This document shows, piece after piece, positions 8,422-16,502 of a stretch of DNA of 39,757 nt (positions are counted from its first letter, which is position 1; each line of letters opens with the position of its first letter). Under the pieces are notes generated by a model, which was not told the DNA's origin, ran no database searches, and was given only the letters and a program-made list of their open reading frames with translations. The translations under genes were made by a program, and so were the position numbers. Origin of the DNA: Streptosporangiaceae bacterium (GTDB lineage: Bacteria > Actinomycetota > Actinomycetes > Streptosporangiales > Streptosporangiaceae). The DNA lies in NCBI GenBank assembly GCA_030038015.1, contig JASHPR010000385.1, positions 1 to 39,757 of the forward strand, in the 5' to 3' direction.

Positions 8422-9385
8422 AGCGGGGCGCCCAGCCCAGTTCCCGCTTCGCACGGGTCGTGTCCATGATCGCCGGATGGCTGGCCACCTCCACCCACTG
8501 CGCGACGGGCGGCAGGAAAGGCAGGGCGGCGACCGCCCGGGCCGCGACCTGCGCGGGGCCCGCGGGCACGGGCAGCGGGAGCATGCCGAGTTCGCGGGCG
8601 ACGTCGGCGGCGGTCAGGATCCCGTCGGCGGCGATGTTGTAGGCGCCCGGCGGGCCAGCGCCGACGACGCACCGCAGCAGGGCCTGCCCCACGTCCTCCT
8701 CGTGCACGAACTGCACGGGCAGCGTGGGCACCAGCACCGGCACCGGCAGCGGAAGCCGGCCAATCCGCCCGGCCAGACCGCGGGCCAGCGGCATCAGCGG
8801 CCCGGGCAGCAGGTCCTTCGCCCCCAAGGTGTCCGGGCCGAGCACGATTGACGGGCGCAGCAGGTAAAGGAGGGGCCCGCCAGGCCGGGCGGCAGCCTCG
8901 GCCTGCAGCAGCTGCTCGAGCTCGGCCTTCTCCCGGGCATAGAACAGCCGGGCGGCTGGCCGCACCGGCCAGTCCTCGGTCATCCCGACCGGGTTGTCGG
9001 GGTGGAAGCCGTAGGCAGCCACCGAGGAGGAATAGACGAAGCGGCGGGCACCGGCCGCGGCCGCGGCCCGGAACGCGTTCAGCGTGCCGTCGACGTTGAT
9101 CTCCCGGATCGCCTGACCCGACGCGGCACCGGTCACCTGGAACGCCAGGTGCACCACCACGTCGGCCTGGCCGAACGCGTCGCGCAGGGCCTCCGGATCG
9201 CGGACATCCCCGCGGCGGTACTCCATCTTCGTCCAGCCATGAGCAGCCGGGTCGAACGGGCGCCGGGCGATGCCCAGGATCCGCGTCACCCGGTCGTCGG
9301 CTTGAAGCAAGGGGATCAGGCCGAAGCCGAACGTGCCGGTCGGGCCGGTTACCGCGACCGTCAGGTCCCTTTCGCCGCGTGACAT
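8378..9385 (-). CDS. NAD-dependent epimerase/dehydratase (extended SDR)
   Basis: A 335-residue extended-SDR protein. The Rossmann motif GPTGTFG lies near residues 14-20, an SSSVAAYG serine segment follows mid-protein, and the catalytic YxxxK reads YAREK. Members act on nucleotide sugars, 3-beta-hydroxysteroids or beta-hydroxy acids (the OleD type); the substrate cannot be told here. The start is uncertain: ATG 9385 and ATG 9397 are both possible, neither has a strong ribosome-binding site, and the upstream in-frame extension to 9652 crosses the divergent promoter and the WS/DGAT start. It is divergent from WS/DGAT, and DosR-like boxes lie between the two. Confidence 0.87.
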   Translation of the reverse strand: MSRGERDLTVAVTGPTGTFGFGLIPLLQADDRVTRILGIARRPFDPAAHGWTKMEYRRGDVRDPEALRDAFGQADVVVHLAFQVTGAASGQAIREINVDGTLNAFRAAAAAGARRFVYSSSVAAYGFHPDNPVGMTEDWPVRPAARLFYAREKAELEQLLQAEAAARPGGPLLYLLRPSIVLGPDTLGAKDLLPGPLMPLARGLAGRIGRLPLPVPVLVPTLPVQFVHEEDVGQALLRCVVGAGPPGAYNIAADGILTAADVARELGMLPLPVPAGPAQVAARAVAALPFLPPVAQWVEVASHPAIMDTTRAKRELGWAPRFTALEALRDTLRRA

Positions 9386-9442
9386 CGCGGACAGCATATG
9401 ACGGCTGCCATCGGGCAGCTGGCCGATCACCGCTCGCGACGA

Positions 9443-9477
9443 GGGCCGAAGGTCCCGGCAGAAGGGACGACCGGCCG
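9443..9477. promoter_or_regulatory. tandem DosR/DevR-like boxes between the epimerase and WS/DGAT genes
   Basis: Box 1 (9443-9456) is GGGCCGAAGGTCCC, a full match to the GGGNC-N4-GNCCC core of the actinobacterial DosR box. Box 2 (9464-9477) is GGGACGACCGGCCG, with one mismatch in the last position. Their centres are 21 bp apart, two helical turns. In M. tuberculosis the WS/DGAT gene tgs1 is a DosR-regulon member, so the position in front of a WS/DGAT gene is meaningful. The GC-rich background makes single matches common. Confidence 0.5.
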
Positions 9478-9590
9478 GGGCGAGCCGGAAACCGCCCGGC
9501 TTACCCTCCAATAAGGACAAGAATGTACCCGGCCGGCCGGCCCAGCGCGGCCGGGCGGCGACATGGGTGCTACCCAGCAAAGGGGGCATC

Positions 9591-11021
9591 ATGGACAGGC
9601 TGAACCCGCTGGACGCCCTGTTCATCGACGCGGAGGACGAAGACCCGCACACGTCGATGGCGATCGCGTCGATCGCGGTATTCGAGGGCCCGTGCCCATC
9701 CCACGAAGAGTTTATGGCCTTCCTTGCCGGACGGTTGCCGCGGGTACGCCGCTACCGTCAGAAGCTTCGCGCGGTACCGTTCCATCTCGGACGGCCGGTC
9801 TGGGTTGATGACCCGCACTTCGACCTCCGTTACCACGCCCGGCGGACTGCCCTCCCCGCGCCCGGGGGCGATCAGCAGCTCGCCGACCTGATGGCCCGGG
9901 TGATGTCCCAGCGGCTCGACCGCGATCACCCGCTGTGGGAGTACTGGATCGCCGAGGGGCTCCCCCAGGATCGCTGGGCGCTGATTTCCAAGGTGCACCA
10001 TTGCATGGTCGATGGGGTCGCCGGCACCGATCTGTACCGGGTGATCTTCGACTTCTCGCCCGAGCCCTCACCGCCCACCGCCGATCACCAGGCCCCGGCC
10101 GCGGAGCCTTCCCCGCTCCAGCTGGCCGCGCAGGCCGCCGTGGACATGGTCGTGCTCCCGGTCCGGGAAACCCTGGCGCTGGGCAGTGGTATCGCGGCCG
10201 ATCCGGGCAGTGCCGTACGCCAGGCCGCCGACACGGCGCGGGCGTTCGCCAAGCTCGCGCCGGCCTTGTGGCCCGCCACCGGGTCCTCGCTGAGCGGGCA
10301 TATCGGCCGGCAGCGGCGCTACACCTGGGCCCGGGCGTCGCTGGATGATGTCAAGAAGGTCAAGCGGGAGCTGGGCGGCACCGTGAACGACGTCGTCCTG
10401 GCCGCGATCAGCGGCGCTTTCCGGGCGCTCCTGCTCGCCCGTGGCGAGCAGCCCGAACCGCACATGGTCCGCTCGCTGGTTCCGGTCTCGCTCCGGGCCC
10501 CCGGTGAGGAGGGCATCTACGAGAACCGGGTCTCAGCGGTACTGGCCGATCTCCCCGTCCACATCGCCGACCCGGTCGAGCGGCTCGGGGCCGTCCGGGC
10601 CCAACTGCAGGCCCTGAAATCAGCCGACGAAGCGAAGGCCGGCGAGGCCCTGGTCGCCCTCGGCCGCTTCACCCCGTTCCCGTTCCTGTCCTGGGGGATC
10701 AGGCTGGTGTTCGGCCTGCCCCAGCGGGAGATCATCACCGTCACCACGAACGTGCCAGGTCCCCAGCAGCCGCTCTACGGGCTGGGCCGAAAGCTCGTGG
10801 AGATCATCCCGTACGTTCCGATCGCCACCACGGTCCGCACCGGGATCGCGATCTTCAGCTACTGCGGCGACGTCACCTTCGGGATCACCGGCGACTTCGC
10901 GGCCAGCCCCGACGTCGACGTGCTCGCCCATGGCATCGAGGACGGCCTGTCCGAGCTCCTGGCAGCCGCCGGGCACCAGCCCAGGCCGGCCGCGGCCGGT
11001 GAGGGCCAGCCCCAGGCCTAG
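9591..11021 (+). CDS. wax ester synthase/diacylglycerol acyltransferase (WS/DGAT)
   Basis: A 476-residue acyl-CoA-dependent acyltransferase that esterifies diacylglycerol or long-chain alcohols to make storage triacylglycerol or wax ester, usually at the inner membrane face. The active-site motif HHxxxDG is present at residues 136-142 (HHCMVDG), and the length is that of the family. The N-terminus MDRLNPLDALFIDAED and the C-terminal NVPGP segment are typical. The start at 9591 follows AGGGGGCATC; the longer in-frame start at 9567 lacks a better signal. A MerR regulator follows after 50 bp. Tandem DosR-like boxes lie ~115-150 bp upstream, suggesting low-oxygen induction as for mycobacterial tgs1. 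Confidence 0.95.
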   Translation: MDRLNPLDALFIDAEDEDPHTSMAIASIAVFEGPCPSHEEFMAFLAGRLPRVRRYRQKLRAVPFHLGRPVWVDDPHFDLRYHARRTALPAPGGDQQLADLMARVMSQRLDRDHPLWEYWIAEGLPQDRWALISKVHHCMVDGVAGTDLYRVIFDFSPEPSPPTADHQAPAAEPSPLQLAAQAAVDMVVLPVRETLALGSGIAADPGSAVRQAADTARAFAKLAPALWPATGSSLSGHIGRQRRYTWARASLDDVKKVKRELGGTVNDVVLAAISGAFRALLLARGEQPEPHMVRSLVPVSLRAPGEEGIYENRVSAVLADLPVHIADPVERLGAVRAQLQALKSADEAKAGEALVALGRFTPFPFLSWGIRLVFGLPQREIITVTTNVPGPQQPLYGLGRKLVEIIPYVPIATTVRTGIAIFSYCGDVTFGITGDFAASPDVDVLAHGIEDGLSELLAAAGHQPRPAAAGEGQPQA

Positions 11022-11071
11022 CGTTCAAGGACTCGGCCTGTATCTCAATCCGAGGCCGGGGACGTGCACCT

Positions 11072-11872
11072 ATGCTTGCGCAGGTGGATGCGGCGGATGG
11101 TCCGGCGCGCCGCCACGCGGGCCGCGCTGTGCGGGACGCGCCGGCCGCGCGTGAGTACCGCATCGGCGAACTCGCCCGCGAGGCCGGGATCACGGTTCGC
11201 ACATTGCGCTACTACCAGGAGCGGAGGCTGCTGCCGCCGCCGCGGCGTGAGGGGCGGATCGGCTGGTATTCGCAGGCTCACCTGAGCCGGCTGCGGGTCA
11301 TAAGCCAGATGCTGGACCGCGGCCACACTCTGGGCGGGATCGGTGAGCTGCTCTCGGCCTGGGAGCAGGGCTATGACCTGGCCGACCTGCTCGGCTTGCA
11401 GCGGGCGATGACCGCCCCGTGGTCGGACGAGGCAGCCGTGCCGGTCACCGTCGCCGAGATCTCCGCCCTGCTCAGAGACCAGCTGACGCCCGACGTGCTC
11501 GAGGAAGCGATCCGCCTGGGCTACGTCGATGTCGACGGGGACCGCGTCGTCCATGTCAGCCCCAGGCTGCTCGATGCCACCACCGCCCTGGTGCGCGAAG
11601 GCATCCCGCTGCCCGCGATCCTGGCCACCGGCCGTGAGCTGCAGTCAGGCCTGGACACGATGGCGTCGTTGTTCGTGGAGCTTGTCATCACCCACGTCCT
11701 CGGCCGTGGCCGGGGCGTGCCGGCGCCGCATGAGGTCGCGCGGCTCGCCGAGACCATCGAGCGGCTGCGGCCGATTGCGCGGATCGTGATCGACGCGGAG
11801 TTCGGCCGGGCCATGGACAGGCGCGCCCGCGTCACGTACGGCGAATTCATCCGGAAGCTCGCGCGTGATTAG
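11072..11872 (+). CDS. MerR-family transcriptional regulator
   Basis: A 266-residue regulator. The winged helix-turn-helix is plain around residues 28-95 (YRIGELAREAGITVRTLRYYQERRLLPPP, with GRIGWYSQAHLSRL in the wing, given here as two separate segments: YRIGELAREAGITV and RTLRYYQERRLLPPP). A ~25-residue basic/alanine-rich leader precedes it. The C-terminal ~170 residues lack a metal-binding cysteine set, so an organic effector is more likely than a metal. It lies between WS/DGAT and the SDR-BVMO pair, all on one strand, and may regulate either. Whether the start is the ATG at 11072 or a nearby GTG is not certain, as the ribosome-binding site is weak. Confidence 0.9.
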   Translation: MLAQVDAADGPARRHAGRAVRDAPAAREYRIGELAREAGITVRTLRYYQERRLLPPPRREGRIGWYSQAHLSRLRVISQMLDRGHTLGGIGELLSAWEQGYDLADLLGLQRAMTAPWSDEAAVPVTVAEISALLRDQLTPDVLEEAIRLGYVDVDGDRVVHVSPRLLDATTALVREGIPLPAILATGRELQSGLDTMASLFVELVITHVLGRGRGVPAPHEVARLAETIERLRPIARIVIDAEFGRAMDRRARVTYGEFIRKLARD

Positions 11873-11900
11873 TCCCGGTTGAGAGGCTTGGTCCCGGTTG
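11872..11900 (+). repeat. 10-bp direct repeat GTCCCGGTTG, copies 19 bp apart
   Basis: Identical GTCCCGGTTG copies occupy 11872-11881 and 11891-11900, directly after the MerR stop codon and upstream of the SDR promoter region. They could be binding sites for an activator of the SDR-BVMO operon, or chance in GC-rich DNA. Confidence 0.35.
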
Positions 11901-11956
11901 TTCCGGCCGGGATCGGGCCGGGCCCTTACCCGTGGGGGCAACCTGGGCTATCATGT

Positions 11957-11984
11957 GACGATGCCAGTAATTACTGGCATCGTC
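11957..11984. promoter_or_regulatory. perfect 28-bp palindrome upstream of the SDR-BVMO operon
   Basis: The half-site GACGATGCCAGTAA is followed by its exact reverse complement, a perfect 28-bp dyad ending 28 bp before the SDR start. A TATCAT sequence just before it (11949-11954) could be a -10 element, so a bound protein would block transcription start. The same size and perfect symmetry as the 1654-1681 operator suggest a TetR-type repressor; the sequence differs, so another regulator is implied. Confidence 0.75.
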
Positions 11985-12012
11985 GCCGACCAGTGGGAGA
12001 GCTAGCGTCACG

Positions 12013-12894
12013 ATGAGGCGAGCCAGGGATGTGACCGGTCAGGTCGTGGTGGTGACCGGGGCGGCGCGGGGGATCGGGGCGCTCGTCGCGGGGCGCCTGG
12101 CCGCCAGAGGCGCGCGGGTGGCACTGCTCGGCCTGGAACCGGGTGAGCTGGCCAAGGTGTCCGCCGGTTGCGGGCCGCACTCCCGCTGGTGGGAGGTTGA
12201 CGTGACCGACGAGCATGCGCTCCCGGACGTTGCCGCCGCGGTTCGCGACGCCTACGGCCGGATCGACGTCGTCGTCGCCAACGCCGGGATCGCCATCGGT
12301 GGCCCGTTCATGCACTCCGATGCCCGCTCGTTCACGAGGGTCATCGAGGTCAACCTGCTCGGCAGCGTGGCCACCGCCCGCGCGTTCCTGCCCGCCCTGC
12401 TCGAAAGCAAGGGTTATCTGCTGCAGGTGGCGTCGCTGGCCGCGCTCGCCCCAGCCCCGATGATGGCCGCGTACTGCGCGAGCAAGTCGGGCGTGGAGGC
12501 TTTCGCCCATGCTGTCCGCGGCGAGCTGGCGCACCACGGGGTGCAGGTCGGCGTGGCCTACCTGAGCTGGACCGACACCGACATGGTGCGCGGGGCGGAT
12601 GAGAACCCGGCACTTCGGGAGATGCGCGCGGGGCTGCCGTTCCCGATAGGCCGCACCCACCGCCTCGCGCCCGCGGCCGACGCCCTGGTGCACGGGATCT
12701 CCAGGCGCGCGCCGCGCATTTACGCGCAGCGCTGGCTGCCGCCGATGCAGCTGGTCAGGGGCGTCCTGCCGCTGGCCGTCGCCAGGTTCGGCGCCCGCAC
12801 CGTGCCGGAGATCGAGTCGCGGTGGCTGGCGACGGGCGCCGGCACCTTGCCTCTCGGGGCCGGCGGAGCCGCGGACACCGGGACGCGAGCATGA
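12013..12894 (+). CDS. SDR-family oxidoreductase (SadH-like)
   Basis: A 293-residue classical SDR with C-terminal extension. The cofactor motif TGAARGIG lies near residues 15-22, NAG in VANAGIA, and the active site is intact: serine in VASLAAL and YxxxK as YCASK. The ~70-residue C-terminal region after the core (RIYAQRWLPPMQLVRG) is as seen in the SadH-like proteins next to mymA-type monooxygenases in mycobacteria. It likely interconverts a secondary alcohol and the ketone used by the downstream BVMO, to which it is coupled by an ATGA overlap. The ribosome-binding site GGGAGA is a somewhat long 12 nt from the ATG. Control through the 28-bp palindrome just upstream is likely. Confidence 0.92.
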   Translation: MRRARDVTGQVVVVTGAARGIGALVAGRLAARGARVALLGLEPGELAKVSAGCGPHSRWWEVDVTDEHALPDVAAAVRDAYGRIDVVVANAGIAIGGPFMHSDARSFTRVIEVNLLGSVATARAFLPALLESKGYLLQVASLAALAPAPMMAAYCASKSGVEAFAHAVRGELAHHGVQVGVAYLSWTDTDMVRGADENPALREMRAGLPFPIGRTHRLAPAADALVHGISRRAPRIYAQRWLPPMQLVRGVLPLAVARFGARTVPEIESRWLATGAGTLPLGAGGAADTGTRA

Positions 12895-14357
12895 GCCCGG
12901 CACGCAACGACCCGGGGCTCATCATCATCGGATCCGGATTTGCCGGCCTGTGCATGGCGATCCGGCTGAAGCAGGCCGGCTACCACCACTTCGTGATCCT
13001 CGAAAAGAACGATGACCTCGGCGGGACGTGGCGGGATAACAGGTATCCCGGGTGTGCGTGCGACGTGCCGTCGCACATGTACTCGTTCTCGTTCGAGCTC
13101 AACCCGGCCTGGTCCAGGATGTTCGCGCCGCAAGCCGAGATATGGGACTACATGAGGCGATGCGTAGCTAAGTACGGTATCGCGGCCCACATCCGGTTCG
13201 GCCGCTCGGTGGAGCGGGTGGAATGGGACGACAGTGCCGGCCGGTGGCGCATCGCGACGGCGACGGGCGAGGCGTACACGGCCCGCGCGGTCGTGTCCGG
13301 CATCGGGGCGCTGCACGTGCCGTCGGTCCCGGAGATTCCGGGCGCCAGCAAGTTCGCCGGCGCGGCCTTCCACTCGGCGGAATGGGACCAGTCCTGTGAC
13401 CTTTCCGGCAAGCGGGTCGCGGTCATCGGGACCGGGGCCTCGGCGATTCAGTTCATCCCCGAGATCGCCAAGCATGCTGCCCAGGTTCACGTCTTCCAGC
13501 GGACGCCGCCATGGATCCATCCGAGGCCGGACTTTGAGATCCCGCCCGCGATCCGCGCCACGTTCGCCGCCGCCCCCCCGGTGATGCGGGCGTTCCGTGA
13601 CGGGATCTACTGGCTGCTTGAGGCGCGCGCGGCCGGGTTCGCCGTGCATCCGCGGCTGCTGGCGCCGTTGCGGTGGATGGCCGAACGCCATATTGAACGC
13701 CAGGTCGGTGACCCGGCGCTGCGCGCGAAGGTGACGCCGGACTACACGATCGGCTGCAAGCGGATCCTGCTATCCTCCAATTACTATCCGGCCCTCGCCA
13801 GGCCGAACGTCGACCTCGTCACCGAGCCCGTCGCCGAGATCAGCGAGCGCGGGCTGACCTGCGCGGACGGCAGCGCGTACGACGCCGATGTGATCATCTA
13901 CGGCACCGGCTTCAAGACCGTTGAGGCGATCGCCGAACTCAACGTGGCCGGGCGCGACGGGGTCAAGCTCCAGGACGTGTGGCGCGGTGGCGTCGAGGCC
14001 TATCACGGCATCACCGTCACCGGGTTCCCGAACTTCTTCCTGCTGCTGGGCCCGAACACGGGCCTGGGGCACAATTCGATGATCTTCATGATCGAAAGCC
14101 AGGTCCAGCACGTGCTGAGCTGCCTGCGGCTGCTTGCCGCCGACGGCGGGGAAACGATCGAGGTCAAGGCGTCCGCGCTGCGCCGCTTCAACGACGGGAT
14201 CCAGCGCCGCCTGGGCCGCGCCGTGTGGAGTGAGGGCGGCTGCACGAGCTGGTACCTGGACGCGAACGGCGTCAACCGCGCCCTGTGGCCTGGGTTCAGC
14301 TTCGAGTACTGGGCGCGCACCAGGCGCGCCCGCCCCGCCGACTATGTGATCCGCTGA
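12891..14357 (+). CDS. Baeyer-Villiger-type flavin monooxygenase (MymA-like)
   Basis: A 488-residue FAD/NADPH monooxygenase. The FAD motif GSGFAG lies near residue 13, the BVMO fingerprint FxGxxxHxxxWD starts at residue 155 (FAGAAFHSAEWD), and the NADPH motif GTGASA follows. Length and features fit the MymA/EthA-size group, which oxidises ketones, thioethers or lipid-linked carbonyls. The ATG overlaps the SDR stop (ATGA), showing translational coupling: alcohol to ketone to ester is the likely sequence. In M. tuberculosis the mymA operon likewise combines a BVMO, an SDR and WS/DGAT-like proteins. The 3' 588 bp are overlapped by an open frame extending from the convergent hydrolase. Confidence 0.94.
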   Translation: MSPARNDPGLIIIGSGFAGLCMAIRLKQAGYHHFVILEKNDDLGGTWRDNRYPGCACDVPSHMYSFSFELNPAWSRMFAPQAEIWDYMRRCVAKYGIAAHIRFGRSVERVEWDDSAGRWRIATATGEAYTARAVVSGIGALHVPSVPEIPGASKFAGAAFHSAEWDQSCDLSGKRVAVIGTGASAIQFIPEIAKHAAQVHVFQRTPPWIHPRPDFEIPPAIRATFAAAPPVMRAFRDGIYWLLEARAAGFAVHPRLLAPLRWMAERHIERQVGDPALRAKVTPDYTIGCKRILLSSNYYPALARPNVDLVTEPVAEISERGLTCADGSAYDADVIIYGTGFKTVEAIAELNVAGRDGVKLQDVWRGGVEAYHGITVTGFPNFFLLLGPNTGLGHNSMIFMIESQVQHVLSCLRLLAADGGETIEVKASALRRFNDGIQRRLGRAVWSEGGCTSWYLDANGVNRALWPGFSFEYWARTRRARPADYVIR

Positions 14358-15338
14358 CGCGCGGCGGCCCGATAAGGCACAGACCTCGCCCCCCATGGCC
14401 GGGCCATGCGGCTCTTGCGGCGCTGCGGGCGCCCAGACGCGGTCGAGGAACTCGCTGATCTCGGCGGTCAGCCGGGCAGGCCGCAACCACAGTTCGGCGA
14501 ACGTGCGGGTCCGGATCAGCCTGGAGTTTGGCAGCTGCCGGGCGAGCCGTCGCGCGTCGGTGAACGAGTGGATCAGGTCGATCCCGTGTCCCAGGACCAG
14601 CGCCGGGGCGGTGATGGCCCGGCGCTGGTCGCCAGTCGGGGCGATCGGGCCCACCAGGACGCCGTGCAGCACGGCGGCGATCTCATCCGGGTCCGATGCG
14701 GCGGCACTGACGAACGAGCCGACCGGGCCGAGCCTTGCCGCGGGCAGGCGTGCGGCGGCCCGGGAGACCCACCGCAGCGGGGTCCGCGCGTAGTGCACCC
14801 CGAGCAGGAGCGGCAGGAAGACCAGCGCCGCCGCCGGGACGGCCGACTCCAGCACCGGCATTTCCAGGATCAGGCCGCGGACCCGCTCCGGTGCTCGCAC
14901 GGCGGCGAGCAGGCTCACGTTGGTACCCAGCGAGACCCCGCCGAGCACCGCCTGATCCGCGCCCAGCTCGTCCAGCAGGCACAGCACCTGCTCCGAGTAA
15001 AGATCCATCCGGTGGGCGCCAGCGTGGCGGGGCTTCTCGCTCCGGCCATGACCCAGCAGGTCGAGCAGCACGACCCGGTTGCCCTGGGCGGCCAGTGTCC
15101 GGGCCAGGCCGCGGCTGAGGTTGGCGTCCAGCAACAGGCCATGCAGCCACACGAGCACCCGGTCGCCCGTGCCGTAGACCTCATAGGACAGCCGGTGCTG
15201 ACCCCAGGACACCGTATGGCGTGTGCCTTCGGCGCCCGGGCCGTCTCCCCCGGCTGCGTCGAAACCATCAGGCGTGCTGGGCCTCGGCTGGTGACGTTCG
15301 CCTCTACCGGCGGGTACCGAAGGCCGGAAAACTTTCAT
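13770..15338 (-). CDS. alpha/beta hydrolase with read-through tail antisense to the BVMO
   Basis: The hydrolase domain spans roughly residues 40-315: an HG segment (WLHGLLLDANL), LLGHGRSEKP, the nucleophile elbow GVSLG, and a C-terminal EISEFLDRV helix. At the place of the usual catalytic histidine the sequence reads RTFAELWLRP, with no histidine, so either the histidine lies elsewhere or the enzyme differs. No stop codon follows the domain: the frame continues for residues 328-522 on the antisense strand of the BVMO to 13770, and that tail has no protein-like character. The natural end is expected near 14360. The start at 15338 is weakly supported. It is divergent from the ketosynthase gene, only 51 bp away, and could share its promoter region. 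Confidence 0.7.
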   Translation of the reverse strand: MKVFRPSVPAGRGERHQPRPSTPDGFDAAGGDGPGAEGTRHTVSWGQHRLSYEVYGTGDRVLVWLHGLLLDANLSRGLARTLAAQGNRVVLLDLLGHGRSEKPRHAGAHRMDLYSEQVLCLLDELGADQAVLGGVSLGTNVSLLAAVRAPERVRGLILEMPVLESAVPAAALVFLPLLLGVHYARTPLRWVSRAAARLPAARLGPVGSFVSAAASDPDEIAAVLHGVLVGPIAPTGDQRRAITAPALVLGHGIDLIHSFTDARRLARQLPNSRLIRTRTFAELWLRPARLTAEISEFLDRVWAPAAPQEPHGPAMGGEVCALSGRRASADHIVGGAGAPGARPVLEAEPRPQGAVDAVRVQVPARAAALTPHGAAQAALDPVVEAAQRGRLDLDRFPAVGGKQPQAAQHVLDLAFDHEDHRIVPQARVRAQQQEEVREPGDGDAVIGLDATAPHVLELDPVAPGHVEFGDRLNGLEAGAVDDHIGVVRAAVRAGQPALADLGDGLGDEVDVRPGEGRIVIGG

Positions 15339-15389
15339 ACATGATCATAACGCCCTCTGCGAGGCGCATGGGTGGTGTGGAGGGGTTCG

Positions 15390-16502
15390 ATGAGCGAAAT
15401 TCGCGGAGAACAGCCAGATCACTGGCTGGCACTTAAGTCCCCTGGTTCCGGCGGCTCCAGCGGGTGCCGCATAGAGAGCGTGGGCGTGAAGCTGCCTTCC
15501 CGCAGGCTTACGACCAGGGACCTGATGGGCCGGACCAGCCACCGCACCCGTATCCAGCTGGAGCGGCTGACCGGCATCCACGAACGTCACGTCGTCGGGC
15601 CGGGCGAGAACTCCTTCACCCTCGCCGCCGGGGCTGCCCGTGACTGCCTGGCACATTCACAGCGTCAGGCGTCGGACATCGAGATGCTGATCAACACGAG
15701 CATCACCCGGTCCAGGGGCCGGTCCTCGCAGTCGTTCGAGCCCCCGCTCAGCCTGTACGTCAAGCAGGCGATCGGCGCGCCGCAGGCGGTGAACTTCGAT
15801 CTCTCCAACGCGTGCGCCGGCATGCTTACCGGGGTGTTCATCCTCCAGGACTGCATCACCCGGGGTGAGATCAGCTGCGGCATGGTGGTTTCCGGCGAGT
15901 ACATCTCCCACCTGAGCTGGAACGCGGCGAGGCAGATCCGCTCCCTGTTCAGCAAGCAGCTCGCATCACTGACGCTCGGTGACGCGGGCGCCGCCGTGAT
16001 CGTGGAACGCGCGCCCGACGGCGTCGCTGGCATCGACGTCATCGGCTTCACGACGCTCGCCGGGCACAGCCGGCTGTGCCTCGCCTTCCCCAGCACCGTG
16101 GGCCCGGGCGCTCAGATGTACACCAAGTCCAGGACGCTGCAGAAGGTGGCAATCGAGGACATGGCGCCGCTGGTCGCCGAGGTGATCGGCGAAGCCGGGA
16201 TCGACCTGGCCGACATCGACTACCTGATCCCGCATCAGACCTCTGCCCGGGCCATCCGCCAGGGCACGGAGGCATTCGCCCGGCGTCTCGGCGCCACGCC
16301 GAAGCATGTGGTCGTCAACCTGGAGGAGTACGGCAACACCTCGTCGACAACGCTGTTCGTGGCACTCCACAAGTACCTCGAGGAGCAGCGGATCCAAAAG
16401 GGAGACCGGGTGATGCTGCTGGCGCTCGCCTCCGGCATCGAGATCGGCATGGCCATACTCACCATCGATAGCCAGGTGGAGCACTATGGGCGCACACATT
16501 GA
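15390..16502 (+). CDS. 3-oxoacyl-ACP synthase III (KAS III, FabH-like)
   Basis: A 370-residue thiolase-fold condensing enzyme, predicted to join an acyl-CoA primer with a malonyl extender or another acyl group. The full triad is visible: Cys142 (NACAG), His282 (PHQTS) and Asn316 (YGNTS). It is longer than housekeeping FabH (~320 aa) because of an N-terminal leader. The start at 15390 follows GGAGGGG; an in-frame ATG 18 bp upstream is less well placed. Its last 17 bp overlap the next ketosynthase-like gene, so the pair is co-translated and may form a heterodimer. The setting (hydrolases, exporter, no fatty-acid synthase genes) suggests specialised acyl product formation rather than primary fatty-acid synthesis. 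Confidence 0.92.
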   Translation: MSEIRGEQPDHWLALKSPGSGGSSGCRIESVGVKLPSRRLTTRDLMGRTSHRTRIQLERLTGIHERHVVGPGENSFTLAAGAARDCLAHSQRQASDIEMLINTSITRSRGRSSQSFEPPLSLYVKQAIGAPQAVNFDLSNACAGMLTGVFILQDCITRGEISCGMVVSGEYISHLSWNAARQIRSLFSKQLASLTLGDAGAAVIVERAPDGVAGIDVIGFTTLAGHSRLCLAFPSTVGPGAQMYTKSRTLQKVAIEDMAPLVAEVIGEAGIDLADIDYLIPHQTSARAIRQGTEAFARRLGATPKHVVVNLEEYGNTSSTTLFVALHKYLEEQRIQKGDRVMLLALASGIEIGMAILTIDSQVEHYGRTH

